DNA of 64,000 nucleotides from Stutzerimonas stutzeri (GTDB taxonomy: Bacteria; Pseudomonadota; Gammaproteobacteria; Pseudomonadales; Pseudomonadaceae), in NCBI RefSeq assembly GCF_015291885.1, contig NZ_CP036186.1, forward strand, positions 1,381,001-1,445,000, given 5' to 3'. Every line of letters begins with the position of its first letter. Position 1 is the first letter of the stretch. This document shows positions 35,179 to 46,490 of the stretch, one piece after another. Position numbers and translations under genes: made by a program. The notes beneath the pieces are model-generated. The model saw only the letters and a list, made by a program, of their open reading frames with translations, was not told where the DNA came from and searched no databases.

Positions 35179-35475
35179 TCAGGGGTATTCAAGAATGGAT
35201 TTGATACGGGGCAAATTGCGCTTGATCCAGCTCTTGTCGATGGCGCCCCAGTCGCGGATGGCATAGCGGCCTGCGTTGTGCCGCTCACCGTCGTCCTGCT
35301 CGAAGGAGCATTCGATGTCCAGATCCGCAAGGGCGGCCAGGGTGTCCTGGGCGGTGCGCCTTGGCATGCCGGTCGCTGCCATCAGCGCCGGAACGCTGCT
35401 GGCAGTGCCGCTGTCGATCAGCCAGGCGACGTAGAGTCGGCGGTAGAAGCTGGTTTTGGTCTTGCTGACGGTCAT
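35179..35475 (-). CDS. Small winged-helix DNA-binding protein
   Basis: This 98-residue protein has an HTH-like region (GTASSVPALMAATGMPRRTAQDTLAALADL, about residues 22-51) followed by a wing-like segment (NAGRYAIRDWGAIDKSWI). It resembles small winged-helix proteins found in Pseudomonas without known function. ATG 35475 is preferred over the frame start at 35517. It follows nhaD by 63 bases that form a strong hairpin, and ends 6 bases before the SLC13-type gene start, so it may be co-transcribed with both carriers and might regulate them. Confidence 0.75.
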   Translation of the reverse strand: MTVSKTKTSFYRRLYVAWLIDSGTASSVPALMAATGMPRRTAQDTLAALADLDIECSFEQDDGERHNAGRYAIRDWGAIDKSWIKRNLPRIKSILEYP

Positions 35476-35482
35476 GCGGGGT

Positions 35483-35530
35483 CCCTGGTCAGGTCGTCTG
35501 GTGCCTTTGGGCAACAACGACCTGACAGGG
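35483..35530 (-). other. Hairpin between nhaD and the winged-helix gene
   Basis: TCAGGTCGT and ACGACCTGA form a perfect 9-bp stem, extended by CCCTG/CAGGG with a bulge, around a 19-base loop. It has no U-tract and ends 7 bases before the winged-helix ATG, next to its ribosome-binding site. It may be a partial terminator or a translation-control element. Confidence 0.5.
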
Positions 35531-35538
35531 CGATTGGC

Positions 35539-36921
35539 TCAGCGCAGGGCGAGCATGCCGATGTAGGTCGCTGCGCCGGCAGTGTAACCGAGGAAGGCCA
35601 GCAGGCTGACGCGCTTGATGTACCAGGTGAAGCTGATCTTTTCCATGCCCATGGCAGCGACACCCGCAGCCGAACCGATGATCAGCGTGCTGCCGCCGGT
35701 GCCGGCGCAGTAAGCAAGCATTTCCCAGAAGTTGCCGTCGACGACGAACTGGGACATCCAGCCGGCTTCTGCCGGGGCGGCTCCAGCTAATGTGGCCGGG
35801 CTGACCAGCGGATACATTTTCATCGAGCCAGCCACCAGCGGTACGTTGTCCACAATCGCCGAGAGCAAGCCGATGGCGTAGTTGATGGCGTAGATATGGC
35901 CGAAGGTTTCACGCAGTGCGGTGGCGACCTGGGTCAGATGGCCAGCGGTGGCCAGTGCAGAAACCGCCAGCAGGATGCCGAGGAAGAACAGTACGCTGGG
36001 TGTGTCGACCTTGCGCAGGACGCCGACCACCGAAAGCGGGTGCTTGTCCTCGTCATTCTTGTTGCGATGGATGAACTCGGTCGTTACCCAGAGAACACCA
36101 AGGCCGAAGAGGATGCCCATGTATGGGGGCAGGTGGGTCACGGTCTTGAATATCGGGACGAACAGCAGGGCTGCGAGGCCAAGCCCGAGCACCAGGTTGC
36201 GCTCGAAAACGGTGGTGGTCGGCGGGTGCTTCTCGGCCAGGTGGGCACGCGGCCGCGGCCGCGGAGCTTCGCCGCGCAGGGTGAAGCTGAGGATGGTCAG
36301 CGGCACCAGCAGGCAGACCAGACTCGGCAGGAACAAACCGGTGATAACACCGGATGCGGTGATCTGACCGCCGATCCAGAGCATGGTAGTGGTCACGTCT
36401 CCGATCGGCGACCAGGCGCCACCGGCGTTGGCTGCGATAACCACAATACCGACATAGAGCCAGCGTTCCGGACGACCACGGATCAGCTTGCGCAGCAGCG
36501 AAACCATGACGATGGTGGTGGTCAGGTTGTCCAGCGCTGCGGAGAGGAAGAAGGTCAGGAAGCCGATGATCCACAGCAAATGCACGCGTTTGCGCGTCTG
36601 GATGCGATCGGTGACGGCCTTGAAACCTTCGTGGGAGTCGATCAACTCAACGATGGTCATCGCGCCGAGGAGAAAGAAAAGAATCTCGGAAATTTCGCCC
36701 AGGTGGTGGCGTAACTCGGTCACCACCACCGTCGACGAGTCTATCGGATCATGACTGCCCGGTTGCAGCAGCGGCAATATGCTATCCGCGCCCAGAATCA
36801 GCACGGTCCAGGTCAACACCGCGGTCAGGATCGCCGCGGCAGCCTTGTCGATTTTCAGAGGGTGTTCAAAGGCTATGCATAGATAGCCCAAGACGAACAC
36901 TACAGCCATGAGTGCATACAT
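35539..36921 (-). CDS. nhaD: Na+/H+ antiporter, NhaD type
   Basis: This 460-residue polytopic membrane protein of the ion transporter superfamily matches NhaD antiporters, which expel Na+ or Li+ in exchange for protons. Characteristic segments are FFLLGAMTIVELIDSHEGF, SAALDNLTTTIVMVSLLRKL, NAGGAWSPIGDVTTTMLWIGGQ, AIVDNVPLVAG and GTGGSTLIIGSAAGVAAMGMEK. ATG 36921 has GGAG eight bases upstream; the frame start at 36957 lacks support. A leader of up to about 300 bases precedes it, and a hairpin follows it. Confidence 0.92.
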   Translation of the reverse strand: MYALMAVVFVLGYLCIAFEHPLKIDKAAAAILTAVLTWTVLILGADSILPLLQPGSHDPIDSSTVVVTELRHHLGEISEILFFLLGAMTIVELIDSHEGFKAVTDRIQTRKRVHLLWIIGFLTFFLSAALDNLTTTIVMVSLLRKLIRGRPERWLYVGIVVIAANAGGAWSPIGDVTTTMLWIGGQITASGVITGLFLPSLVCLLVPLTILSFTLRGEAPRPRPRAHLAEKHPPTTTVFERNLVLGLGLAALLFVPIFKTVTHLPPYMGILFGLGVLWVTTEFIHRNKNDEDKHPLSVVGVLRKVDTPSVLFFLGILLAVSALATAGHLTQVATALRETFGHIYAINYAIGLLSAIVDNVPLVAGSMKMYPLVSPATLAGAAPAEAGWMSQFVVDGNFWEMLAYCAGTGGSTLIIGSAAGVAAMGMEKISFTWYIKRVSLLAFLGYTAGAATYIGMLALR

Positions 36922-37247
36922 CGGAGGGACTCCATCTTGAGGAACCTTGCCGGGCATGCGGGCGTGCGACGCAGCCTCAGCGGCTGGCAGAGATACGATC
37001 GGCTATCGAGGGTGAAACAAGTCGGGAACCGCGGGTGCAAGGCAACTGCCTGCCCCTAAATTACGGTCGCGCGTTCGGCGAAATGCGTTCTACGCATCAC
37101 GCTTCGCAGCTGGGGGCTCATTTCATTTCGAGCTGTTCGTCTTGGCTTTAACGGCCTGCCAGTTTGTAAAGGGGTGTTTCATGTGCGACATAGTGTATCA
37201 GCGTTACCGGTAATAACTTGTCATCAATCAAGATGACCTTCTTAAGC
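36922..37247 (-). promoter_or_regulatory. nhaD leader region, possibly a structured cis-regulatory RNA
   Basis: No gene is visible in this 326-base gap. Read leftward, a promoter could lie near 37190-37230, beside the palindrome TTACCGGTAA (37208-37217 region). The transcript would then contain ATGCGT-aga-ACGCAT and the nested hairpin GGGGCA-ggcagttgcc-ttGCACCC, followed by GC-rich sequence to the ribosome-binding site. Long structured leaders before Na+/H+ antiporter genes are known as Na+ or Li+ riboswitches in other bacteria; whether this is one is untested. Confidence 0.35.
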
Positions 37248-37280
37248 AAAAAGGCCAGCACCTTTCGGGCTGGCCTTTTT
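37248..37280. terminator. Bidirectional terminator downstream of valS
   Basis: AAAAAGGCCAGC-acctttcgg-GCTGGCCTTTTT is a strong symmetric hairpin with A- and T-runs on both sides. It lies 18 bases after the valS stop on the minus strand. Confidence 0.9.
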
Positions 37281-37297
37281 GTTTTTCGCGTCGGTCG

Positions 37298-40132
37298 TCA
37301 GAGCGCAGCGATGCGGTCGCGCTGCTCCTGCAGCCTAGCTTTGGCCTGTTCGGCTTCGGCCAGCTTGGCGCGCTCCTTGTCGATCACCTCGGGCGGTGCC
37401 TTGTCGACAAAGCCGGCGTTGGACAGCTTGCCGCCGACTCGCTTGACCTCGCCGTCCAGCCGGGCGATTTCCTTGTCCAGACGTGCCAATTCGGCATTCT
37501 TGTCGATCAGGCCGGCCATCGGCACCAGCACCTGCATGTCACCCACCAGCGCAATGGCCGACAGCGGTGCTTCTTCTCCGTCGCCGAGCAGGCGCACGCT
37601 TTCCAGCTTGGCCAGCTTCTTCAGCAACGGCTCGTTGGCGGCCAGGCGGCGCTGGTCCTCCGCTGAGGCGTTACCCAGCACCACGTCGATACGCTTGGCC
37701 ATGGAGATGTTCATCTCGCCGCGGATCTGGCGGATGCCCAGCATGAAGGCCTTGACCCACTCGATATCGCCTTCGGCGGCTTCGTCGATGCGCTCCGGGT
37801 TGAACTCCGGCCACGGTTGCAGCATCAGCGTCGGACCGGACTTGCCGGCGAGCGGCGCAACGCGCTGCCATATTTCCTCGGTGATGAACGGCATGAACGG
37901 ATGCGCCAGGCGCAGTGCCGTTTCCAGCACTCGCACCAGGGTGCGGCGGGTGCCGCGCTGACGCTCGGCGCTGGCAGTCTCGTCCCACAGCAGTGGTTTG
38001 ACCAGCTCCAGATACCAGGCGCAGTACTCATCCCAGATGAACTCGTACAGCGCCTGGGCGGCGAGGTCGAAGCGGAAGGCTTCCATCTGGCGCGTCACTT
38101 CGGCTTCGGTACGCTGCAGGGCGGAGATGATCCAGCGGTCAACCGAGGACAGCTCCACCGGTTCGTCGTTGGCGCCGGTGTCCTTGCCTTCGGTGTTCTC
38201 GAAGACGAAGTTGGCGGCGTTCCAGATCTTGTTGCAGAAGTTGCGATATCCCTCGACGCGACCCATGTCGAACTTGATGTCACGACCGGTGGAGGCCAGC
38301 GAGCAGAAGGTGAAGCGCAGGGCGTCGGTACCGTAGCTGGCGATACCTTCGGGGAATTCGGCGCGGGTCTGCTTGGCGATCTTCTCGGCGAGCTTGGGTT
38401 GCATCATGCCGCTGGTGCGCTTGGTCAGTAGCTCATCGAGGGTGATGCCATCGACGATGTCCAGCGGGTCGAGCACGTTGCCCTTGGACTTGGACATCTT
38501 CTGCCCCTGGCCATCGCGTACCAGGCCGTGCACATACACGGTCTTGAACGGAATCTGCCCGGTCAGGTGGGTGGACAGCATGATCATCCGGGCAACCCAG
38601 AAGAAGATGATGTCGAAGCCGGTAACCAGCACGTCGGTGGGGTGGAAGGTCTTGAGGAACTCGGTCTGCTGCGGCCAGCCAAGGGTGGAGAAGGTCCACA
38701 GTCCAGAGCTGAACCAGGTGTCCAGCACGTCTTCGTCCTGACGCAGTTCGACGTTGTTGCAGAGGTTGTACTTGCTGCGCACCTCTACCTCATCGCGGCC
38801 AACATAGACATTGCCGGCTTCGTCGTACCAGGCTGGGATGCGATGCCCCCACCAGAGCTGGCGGCTGATGCACCAGTCCTGAATGTCGCGCATCCAGCTG
38901 AAGTACATGTTCTCGTACTGCTTGGGAACGAACTGGATCTCGCCACTTTCGACGGCGGCGATGGCCTTCTCGGCCAGCGGCTTGGTAGAGACGTACCACT
39001 GATCCGTCAGCCACGGCTCGATGATGGTGCCGGAGCGATCGCCGCGCGGAACCTTCAATGCATGGTCGTCGATCTTTTCGAGCAGGCTCATGGCTTCGAA
39101 TTCGGCAACGATGGCTTTGCGCGCATCGAAGCGGTCCATGTGCGCGTAGCCGTCCGGCAGGCTGGCGTCGATTTTGTCGTTAACCGAACCATCGATGTTG
39201 AACACCTGGGCACGGGCCAGGATGCAGGCGTTCTGGTCGAAGATGTTGATCAGCGGCAGGTGATGACGCTTGCCGACTTCATAGTCGTTGAAGTCGTGCG
39301 CCGGGGTGATCTTCACGCAGCCGGTGCCGAACTCGAGGTCGACGTAGTCGTCGGCAACGATGGGGATCAGGCGGTTGACCAGCGGCAGCATGACGTGGCG
39401 GCCGATTAGGCTCTTGTAGCGCTCGTCTTCCGGATGCACCGCGATAGCGGCGTCACCGAGCATGGTTTCCGGGCGGGTAGTGGCGACGACCAGGTAATCC
39501 AGGCCATCTGCGGTCTTGCATCCATCGGCCAGCGGGTAGCGCAGGTGCCAGAGGTGACCCTTTTCGTCGTGGTTCTCCACTTCCAGGTCGGAAATGGCGG
39601 TGTGCAATTTGGTATCCCAGTTGACCAGACGCTTGCCGCGGTAGATCAGGCCGTCTTCATGCAACCGTACGAAGGCTTCCTTGACCGCTTCGGACAGGCC
39701 GTCGTCCATGGTGAAGCGTTCGCGCGACCAGTCCACCGAGGAGCCTAGGCGACGGATCTGCCGGGTGATGGTGCCGCCGGATTCTTCCTTCCACTGCCAG
39801 ACCTTGTCGAGAAACTTCTCACGCCCCAGATCGTGACGGCTGGCGCCCTGAGCGGCCAGTTGGCGCTCAACCACCATCTGCGTGGCGATACCAGCATGGT
39901 CGGTGCCTGGTTGCCATAGGGTGTTGCGGCCCTGCATGCGGCGCCAGCGAATCAGCGCATCCATGATGGCGTTGTTGAAGCCGTGACCCATGTGCAGGCT
40001 GCCGGTAACGTTCGGCGGCGGAATCATGATGGTGTAGGGCTCGCCGGAACCTTGCGGGGCGAAATAGTTGTTCGATTCCCAGGTCTGGTACCAGGAAGTC
40101 TCGATGGCGTGCGGCTGGTAGGTCTTGTCCAT
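37298..40132 (-). CDS. valS: Valyl-tRNA synthetase
   Basis: This 944-residue class I synthetase charges tRNA-Val. The HIGH-type motif is [18 protein letters not shown] at about residues 38-55, and KMSKS is in [16 protein letters not shown]. The editing (CP1) domain with [19 protein letters not shown], the anticodon-binding domain, and a C-terminal coiled coil ([21 protein letters not shown]) are all present. It is full-length. holC and pepA lie upstream on the same strand, an order I recall from other pseudomonads. Confidence 0.97.
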   Translation of the reverse strand: MDKTYQPHAIETSWYQTWESNNYFAPQGSGEPYTIMIPPPNVTGSLHMGHGFNNAIMDALIRWRRMQGRNTLWQPGTDHAGIATQMVVERQLAAQGASRHDLGREKFLDKVWQWKEESGGTITRQIRRLGSSVDWSRERFTMDDGLSEAVKEAFVRLHEDGLIYRGKRLVNWDTKLHTAISDLEVENHDEKGHLWHLRYPLADGCKTADGLDYLVVATTRPETMLGDAAIAVHPEDERYKSLIGRHVMLPLVNRLIPIVADDYVDLEFGTGCVKITPAHDFNDYEVGKRHHLPLINIFDQNACILARAQVFNIDGSVNDKIDASLPDGYAHMDRFDARKAIVAEFEAMSLLEKIDDHALKVPRGDRSGTIIEPWLTDQWYVSTKPLAEKAIAAVESGEIQFVPKQYENMYFSWMRDIQDWCISRQLWWGHRIPAWYDEAGNVYVGRDEVEVRSKYNLCNNVELRQDEDVLDTWFSSGLWTFSTLGWPQQTEFLKTFHPTDVLVTGFDIIFFWVARMIMLSTHLTGQIPFKTVYVHGLVRDGQGQKMSKSKGNVLDPLDIVDGITLDELLTKRTSGMMQPKLAEKIAKQTRAEFPEGIASYGTDALRFTFCSLASTGRDIKFDMGRVEGYRNFCNKIWNAANFVFENTEGKDTGANDEPVELSSVDRWIISALQRTEAEVTRQMEAFRFDLAAQALYEFIWDEYCAWYLELVKPLLWDETASAERQRGTRRTLVRVLETALRLAHPFMPFITEEIWQRVAPLAGKSGPTLMLQPWPEFNPERIDEAAEGDIEWVKAFMLGIRQIRGEMNISMAKRIDVVLGNASAEDQRRLAANEPLLKKLAKLESVRLLGDGEEAPLSAIALVGDMQVLVPMAGLIDKNAELARLDKEIARLDGEVKRVGGKLSNAGFVDKAPPEVIDKERAKLAEAEQAKARLQEQRDRIAAL

Positions 40133-40248
40133 GCGGCGGGACCCTTAAAACGGCTGGTCGGAAAAACGGGCAAGTATAAAGGCAAACAGCCGCAAGGTTT
40201 TGCGGCTGTGTGGATTAACTGCGGATAAGCGCCGGCAGGAGTATCTGG

Positions 40249-40629
40249 TCAGGGCCGCGGCGTGCGAACCAGGCGTTCGATCCGGCTTTCCAGACGTCGC
40301 TTTAGCTCCGCTTCAATTTGCGGCACGAAATCGTCGATTACTTCCTGCAGGATCAAGTTGGCTGCGGTGCGCAGCTCGTGATCCATATGTCGTTCGGCCA
40401 GAGTGCGAAAGGCTGCACGTACGGCGGGTTCGCGCGGTCCATCATCGTTGTCGGTGTCGAGCTCCTCGACAGGCTGCTGTTCTACGATGTCGGAGAGCAA
40501 TGGAATGCTGTCCGGGTCAAGCGCGTTGCTGGCTGGCGGAGTGTCGGGAAAGTCGTCGCCGAGCAGTGCGCGAATGGACTCGAGGTCGCTCAGCAGCTCG
40601 GTGGGTTTGTTCGGGGCTTTCGGTGTCAT
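40249..40629 (-). CDS. Hypothetical acidic protein between holC and valS
   Basis: This 126-residue soluble protein begins MTPKAPNKPTELLSDLESIRALL. It has an acidic, low-complexity middle (about residues 20-65) and a helical C-terminus, ERHMDHELRTAANLILQEVIDDFVPQIEAELKRRLESRIERLV. I know no function. A gene of this kind lies between holC and valS in other Pseudomonas, so it is probably real and conserved in position. Confidence 0.75.
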   Translation of the reverse strand: MTPKAPNKPTELLSDLESIRALLGDDFPDTPPASNALDPDSIPLLSDIVEQQPVEELDTDNDDGPREPAVRAAFRTLAERHMDHELRTAANLILQEVIDDFVPQIEAELKRRLESRIERLVRTPRP

Positions 40630-40701
40630 CTCAGAATTCCGGGGGCTTGCGCATCCAGGCGGCCGCAGGGTTTGTCCCTAGCTATCGAAAAGAAAAAGGT
40701 C

Positions 40702-41121
40702 CTAGAGCTCGACCCTTTGCGGATCATAGCCTTGGCGTCGATACAGGCGGAAATTCTCCCGGCAGGCGGTTAATAGTTGCGGCTCCTGATTGACGATCTC
40801 GATGACCCGACTGAACTGGTCGATGTGAGCGCAAAGCGTCGGCGCCAGGTTGATCAACAGGCCCTGCGTGGTCTGGGGTGTCTGCTCAAGTCCGATAACC
40901 ACCGGTGCCTGCGGGTTGTCGGCGTGCTGCTCATGGGGAACGAAACGCTCGGCGCGAAAACTCCAGAGCAGTTCGTCGAGCTGGTTCGATTGCGTTTCAT
41001 CGACGCAGCGGATGAATACCTGCATGCCGTGCTGCCAGCCTTTGGCGGCCAGCTGGCAGGCCGCCCGTAGACGGCCGAGCGGGTTGGCATCCGGAAGTAC
41101 GTAGAACTCGATGCGCTTCAT
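40702..41121 (-). CDS. holC: DNA polymerase III chi subunit
   Basis: This 139-residue chi subunit of the clamp-loader complex connects the polymerase to SSB. The N-terminal RIEFYVLPDANPLGRLRAACQLAAKGW and the central LLWSFRAERFVPHEQ with a following VVIGLEQTPQTTQGLLINLA are family features. It lies between pepA and the hypothetical gene on the minus strand. Confidence 0.93.
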   Translation of the reverse strand: MKRIEFYVLPDANPLGRLRAACQLAAKGWQHGMQVFIRCVDETQSNQLDELLWSFRAERFVPHEQHADNPQAPVVIGLEQTPQTTQGLLINLAPTLCAHIDQFSRVIEIVNQEPQLLTACRENFRLYRRQGYDPQRVEL

Positions 41122-41196
41122 AGGCGCGCCTCACGACGGCCGCGCAGCCTTACGCTGCTCCGGTCGCGGGGTGCATGCGAGGCGAGCGCACGCATC

Positions 41197-42768
<1,572 letters not shown>

Positions 42769-42952
42769 CTAACGACTGCGCTAGGCTAGAAACGTTGCAA
42801 TCGACTGTGCTTTCCATCGATTGCTCCGGCGCGAACATTCGCGTCCGGCCGGTGCGTCATTACCTATTTCCAACGGTCTGCTACGGCGGGCCGGCAACTG
42901 GCGGCTAGTTTGAGCGTTGCCGCCAGAGCCTGACAACCCTGGAGTGTCTGGT

Positions 42953-44074
42953 TTGATCGTCTTTCGTTACCTGTCCCGAGAGCTGCTTGTCACCATGAGC
43001 GCCGTCAGCGCCGTACTGTTGGTGATCATCATGAGCGGCCGTTTCATCAAATATCTGGCCCAGGCCGCGCAGGGTGTGCTCGACCCAGGTGTGCTGCTGC
43101 TGATCATGGGTTTCCGTCTGCCAGGTTTCCTACAGTTGATCCTGCCGCTCGGCTTGTTTCTCGGCATTCTGCTGGCCTACGGGCGCCTTTATCTGGAAAG
43201 CGAGATGACCGTGCTGTCGGCGACCGGCATGAGCCAGCGTCGTCTGCTGGTATACAGTTTGGCGCCTGCAGCACTGGTCGCAGCCGTCGTTGGCTGGCTG
43301 AGCCTCGGGCTCGCCCCACAGGGAATCGCCGAGGTGGACCGCATCCTCAATCAGCAAGACTCACTGACCGAATTCGATACCCTGGTGCCGGGCCGTTTCC
43401 AGACGCTGCGTGGGGGTTCACGGGTGACTTACACCCGTGAACTGTCGGGAGATCGCAGCGAGCTCGGCGGTGTATTCATTTCCGAAACCAACGTCTCGCG
43501 TCAGACTGGCAAGGAGAGTGGCTTGTCGGTATTGGTAGCTGAAAGTGGTCGTCAGGAGATCCAGCCTGACGGCAGCCGTTACCTGATACTGGAAAATGGC
43601 TATCGCTACGATGGCAATCCTGGCCAGGCGGATTACCGGGCGATTCAATACGACACCTATGGTGTGCTGCTTCCCAAGCCGGAAGTCAGCATGGAGCTGA
43701 GCGAGCGTGAGGCGCTGCCAACACGAGAGTTGATGGGTAGCGATAATGTTCGCCACCAGACCGAGCTGCAGTGGCGGCTCTCGTTACCGCTGCTGGTTTT
43801 CGTCGTTACGGTGCTTGCTGTGCCGCTAGCGAAGGTGAATCCGCGGCAGGGGCGCTTTCTCAAGCTGCTGCCGGCAATTCTGCTTTATATGACGTACCTC
43901 GCCATGCTGATCGCGGTTCGTGGTGCCATGGACAAGGGGCGCATTCCGTTGACCTTAGGGCTTTGGTGGGTGCACGGGCTATTCCTTTGTATCGGCTTGC
44001 TGCTGCTCTTCTGGGAGCCGATCAGGTTGCGAATGAAGAAGCCTCGCTCGCAGCCGGAGGTGGCTCGTGGTTAA
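42953..44074 (+). CDS. lptF: LPS export ABC transporter permease LptF
   Basis: This 373-residue inner-membrane permease has three N-terminal helices, a periplasmic beta-jellyroll (about residues 130-255), then three helices. With LptG and LptB it extracts lipopolysaccharide and passes it to LptC. Family segments are IVFRYLSRELLVT, LILPLGLFLGILLAYGRLYLESEMTVLSATG (coupling region), and the late LAVPLAKVNPRQGRF. I chose the TTG at 42953, which has CTGGAG eight bases upstream and gives the usual N-terminus; no ATG fits. Confidence 0.94.
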   Translation: MIVFRYLSRELLVTMSAVSAVLLVIIMSGRFIKYLAQAAQGVLDPGVLLLIMGFRLPGFLQLILPLGLFLGILLAYGRLYLESEMTVLSATGMSQRRLLVYSLAPAALVAAVVGWLSLGLAPQGIAEVDRILNQQDSLTEFDTLVPGRFQTLRGGSRVTYTRELSGDRSELGGVFISETNVSRQTGKESGLSVLVAESGRQEIQPDGSRYLILENGYRYDGNPGQADYRAIQYDTYGVLLPKPEVSMELSEREALPTRELMGSDNVRHQTELQWRLSLPLLVFVVTVLAVPLAKVNPRQGRFLKLLPAILLYMTYLAMLIAVRGAMDKGRIPLTLGLWWVHGLFLCIGLLLLFWEPIRLRMKKPRSQPEVARG

Positions 44075-45128
44075 GCTCGATCGATACATTGGCGTTCAGG
44101 TCTTTCTCGCCATCCTCAGCGTGCTCGGCATTATTGTCGGGTTGGCCCTGCTGTTTGCTTTCATCGACGAGCTGGGTGATGTCGAGGGCAGTTATGGTCT
44201 GGGCGATGTCCTGCAATATGTCCTGCTGACATCGCCGCGCCGGCTGTACGAAATGCTCCCCATGGCTGCGTTGATAGGTTGTCTGATCGGCCTTGGTACG
44301 CTCGCCAGCAGCAGCGAGTTGACCATCATGCGCGCAGCTGGGGTCTCCCTGGGCCGAATCGTGCTGGCCGTGATGAAGCCCATGTTGGTGCTGCTTGTCG
44401 CGGGCATTCTGATCGGCGAATACGTGGCGCCTTGGAGCGAAGATCTCGCTCAGGCCCGACGTTCATTGGCACAGGGTGCGGGCGAGGCGCAAAGCAGCAA
44501 GCGCGGTCTGTGGCACCGGCAGGAAAACGAGTTCGTGCACGTCAATGCGGTACAGCCGGGAGGGGTGTTGGTCGGTGTGACGCGTTATCGCTTCGATGAA
44601 GAGCGGCGCTTGCTCTCCTCCAGCTTTGCCCGTCGCGCCAGCTACCAGGGTGATTACTGGCAACTGCAGAACATATCGACCACGCATTTTCGTGGCGACC
44701 ACACCGAGGTACTGCGTGCTGCGGAGGAGCGCTGGGATGTTCAATTGACGCCGCAGCTGCTTGGAACGGTAGTAATGGAGCCGGAGTCGCTATCGATCAC
44801 CGGTCTATGGCGTTATATCCATTATCTGGGCGAGCAGGGGTTGAATAACGGGCGCTATTGGCTGGCATTCTGGAACAAGGTTCTGCAGCCGGCGGTTACT
44901 GTAGCGCTGGTTCTGCTGGCAATCTCATTCATCTTCGGGCCGCTGCGTTCGGTCACGCTTGGGCAGCGCATCTTCACTGGAGTGGTAGTTGGCTTCGTGT
45001 TCCGCATCATCCAGGACCTGCTGGGTCCGGCAAGCCAGGTATTTGGTTTCTCGCCGTTGTTGGCTGTAGTGCTGCCGGCTGCGGTATGTGCGTTGATCGG
45101 TGTCTGGCTGCTGCGTCGAGCGGGGTGA
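44067..45128 (+). CDS. lptG: LPS export ABC transporter permease LptG
   Basis: This 353-residue partner of LptF has the same topology. Segments include KLDRYIGVQVFLAILSVLG, LYEMLPMAALIGCLIGLGTLASSSELTIMRAAG (coupling helix region), and VTLGQRIFTGVVVGFVFRIIQDLLGPAS. The start is a GTG at 44067 with GGAGG six bases upstream, overlapping the lptF stop by eight bases, so translation is coupled. It is convergent with the RDD gene. Confidence 0.95.
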   Translation: MVKLDRYIGVQVFLAILSVLGIIVGLALLFAFIDELGDVEGSYGLGDVLQYVLLTSPRRLYEMLPMAALIGCLIGLGTLASSSELTIMRAAGVSLGRIVLAVMKPMLVLLVAGILIGEYVAPWSEDLAQARRSLAQGAGEAQSSKRGLWHRQENEFVHVNAVQPGGVLVGVTRYRFDEERRLLSSSFARRASYQGDYWQLQNISTTHFRGDHTEVLRAAEERWDVQLTPQLLGTVVMEPESLSITGLWRYIHYLGEQGLNNGRYWLAFWNKVLQPAVTVALVLLAISFIFGPLRSVTLGQRIFTGVVVGFVFRIIQDLLGPASQVFGFSPLLAVVLPAAVCALIGVWLLRRAG

Positions 45129-45199
45129 CGCAGCGGGCCTTGGTTGCGGGCGTAATGAGCGGCGGCGCTGGCAGTTGCTCGGCGCTGGCGATTTCTGCG

Positions 45200-45697
45200 T
45201 TATTTCTTGTGGATGTTTTTCGGTAGCTGGATGGCTTGGCTTTCAGAATAGATGTCGTGCCATGTGCGTTTTTGCTTGTCCACTAGGATCCACCAATAGC
45301 CCAGGCCAAGGCAGATCAAGGATACGAGTGCGATCAGGAAGCGCAGCAGCGCTTGCCATAGGTCGATGGCTGTCCCATCGGCATTCTGGATGCGAATGCC
45401 CCATACCTGCATTCCTAGTGTCTGGCCGGTGTGGGTCCAGAATTTCGCGAAAAAGCCGAAAACGCTGAACAGCAGCAAGGTCGAGAGCAGCGGGTCGATG
45501 TCCAGGCGGCCTGCTTCGGCGAGTAATTGCAGCTGGTCGCTGCCGTATAGCAGGCGCAGCAGCACCTGTTGGTAGAGCAGTGTCACCACCATCATCAGGG
45601 CGATGCATAGCAGGCTGTCGTAGAACATGGCCGCAAGTCGGCGAATCAGCCCGGCGGCGGGAAATTGGCCCTGCGGGCTCAGCAGGTGTCTGCGCAT
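45200..45697 (-). CDS. RDD-family membrane protein
   Basis: This 165-residue protein has an RDD domain. Three hydrophobic helices lie at about residues 25-45, 70-90 and 118-142. The N-terminal part reads AAGLIRRLAAMFYDSLLCIALM (R-R-L...D variant of the R-D-D motif). GQTLGMQVWGIRIQNADG and KRTWHDIYSESQAI match the family pattern. The function is unknown; some RDD proteins affect ion homeostasis. It is convergent with lptG. Confidence 0.85.
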   Translation of the reverse strand: MRRHLLSPQGQFPAAGLIRRLAAMFYDSLLCIALMMVVTLLYQQVLLRLLYGSDQLQLLAEAGRLDIDPLLSTLLLFSVFGFFAKFWTHTGQTLGMQVWGIRIQNADGTAIDLWQALLRFLIALVSLICLGLGYWWILVDKQKRTWHDIYSESQAIQLPKNIHKK

Positions 45698-45749
45698 TGC
45701 ATGTCTCGATCGTTGTGCGGGGTGGCGCATTCTACGGAATTACGCGCAT

Positions 45750-45782
45750 AAAAAAGCCCCTGATGTTGCCATCAGGGGCTTC
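45750..45782 (-). terminator. Terminator of the cold-shock gene
   Basis: Read leftward, AGCCCCTGAT-ggcaac-ATCAGGGGCTTTTTT is a strong stem with a T-run, 13 bases after the csp stop. Confidence 0.9.
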
Positions 45783-45794
45783 TCGGAGCGGGGC

Positions 45795-46007
45795 TTATTC
45801 CTGGATTTGAACCTGGTCAGCCTGCATGCCCTTTTGACCTTGCACTGCAACGAAGCTAACTTTCTGGCCTTCTTTCAGGCTCTTGAAGCCGTTACCTTCG
45901 ATCGCGCGGAAGTGCACGAACAGATCCGGACCGCTCTCAGGAGTGATGAAACCAAAACCTTTTTCGTCGTTAAACCACTTGACGGTACCGTTCTGACGAT
46001 TCGACAT
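45795..46007 (-). CDS. Cold-shock-domain protein (CspA family)
   Basis: This 70-residue nucleic-acid-binding OB-fold protein has RNP1 in [14 protein letters not shown] and RNP2 in DLFVHFRAI. It is closely similar to CapB/CspA-type proteins of Pseudomonas and acts as an RNA chaperone. The frame extends to 46130, but ATG 46007 gives the family N-terminus [12 protein letters not shown]. As for other csp genes, the sequence upstream to about 46140 could form a long untranslated leader. Confidence 0.94.
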   Translation of the reverse strand: MSNRQNGTVKWFNDEKGFGFITPESGPDLFVHFRAIEGNGFKSLKEGQKVSFVAVQGQKGMQADQVQIQE

Positions 46008-46490
46008 GTCTTTGTATCCTTGAAACTCAAAAGTAGAATTGCCCCTGCATTGCAGGAAGCTGTAACTGGTTGCAAGGAGTAAGAGAGTCGAGCGGAGTAG
46101 CGGATCTGAAGATCTACTGCACCAGGTCACGATTCAACAGCGACCCATGCAAACACAGTGGGCACACTCTACGATAACTCGCCAGGGAATGCCAACCCCT
46201 CGGAGCCATAGAATTTGCCTGTCCAGGCGACGCCGTTTCGGCGATTTTTGAAGTGGTCTGACTGGCTTTAGTCCGCAGCGCGGAGCCGTCAATGCCACAA
46301 CGCGGCTGCACATATCGGATGGCAGTCAGCGGGGGAGCGGTGAAAGCAGATGTCTTGCTGTCTGTGCTGCAGCTCCACGTTTTTCGGTGAGTGCGCACAG
46401 CGTTACGCTGTTTGAAGCTTCGCTACTTTGCTGCCGGTCCAGCTCTGGACCCTGAGCGCGCAGGCCAGCTGCGCTATAGCGATTCACTGA
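46008..46490. other. Intergenic stretch between the cold-shock gene and tRNA-Leu
   Basis: No convincing gene is visible. The left part probably holds the csp promoter and 5' leader on the minus strand. The part next to the tRNA contains the small hairpin GTCCAG-ag-CTGGAC (near 46437-46450) that could help end the tRNA transcript. Confidence 0.5.

Noticed and set aside
36985-37070. Plus-strand sequence with GGGAACCGC and CTGCCTGCCCC resembling a cobalamin riboswitch core
   Set aside because: The upstream B12-type GGTGCCC part and the expected CCG pairing are missing, and no plus-strand gene follows; the next gene, valS, is on the other strand.
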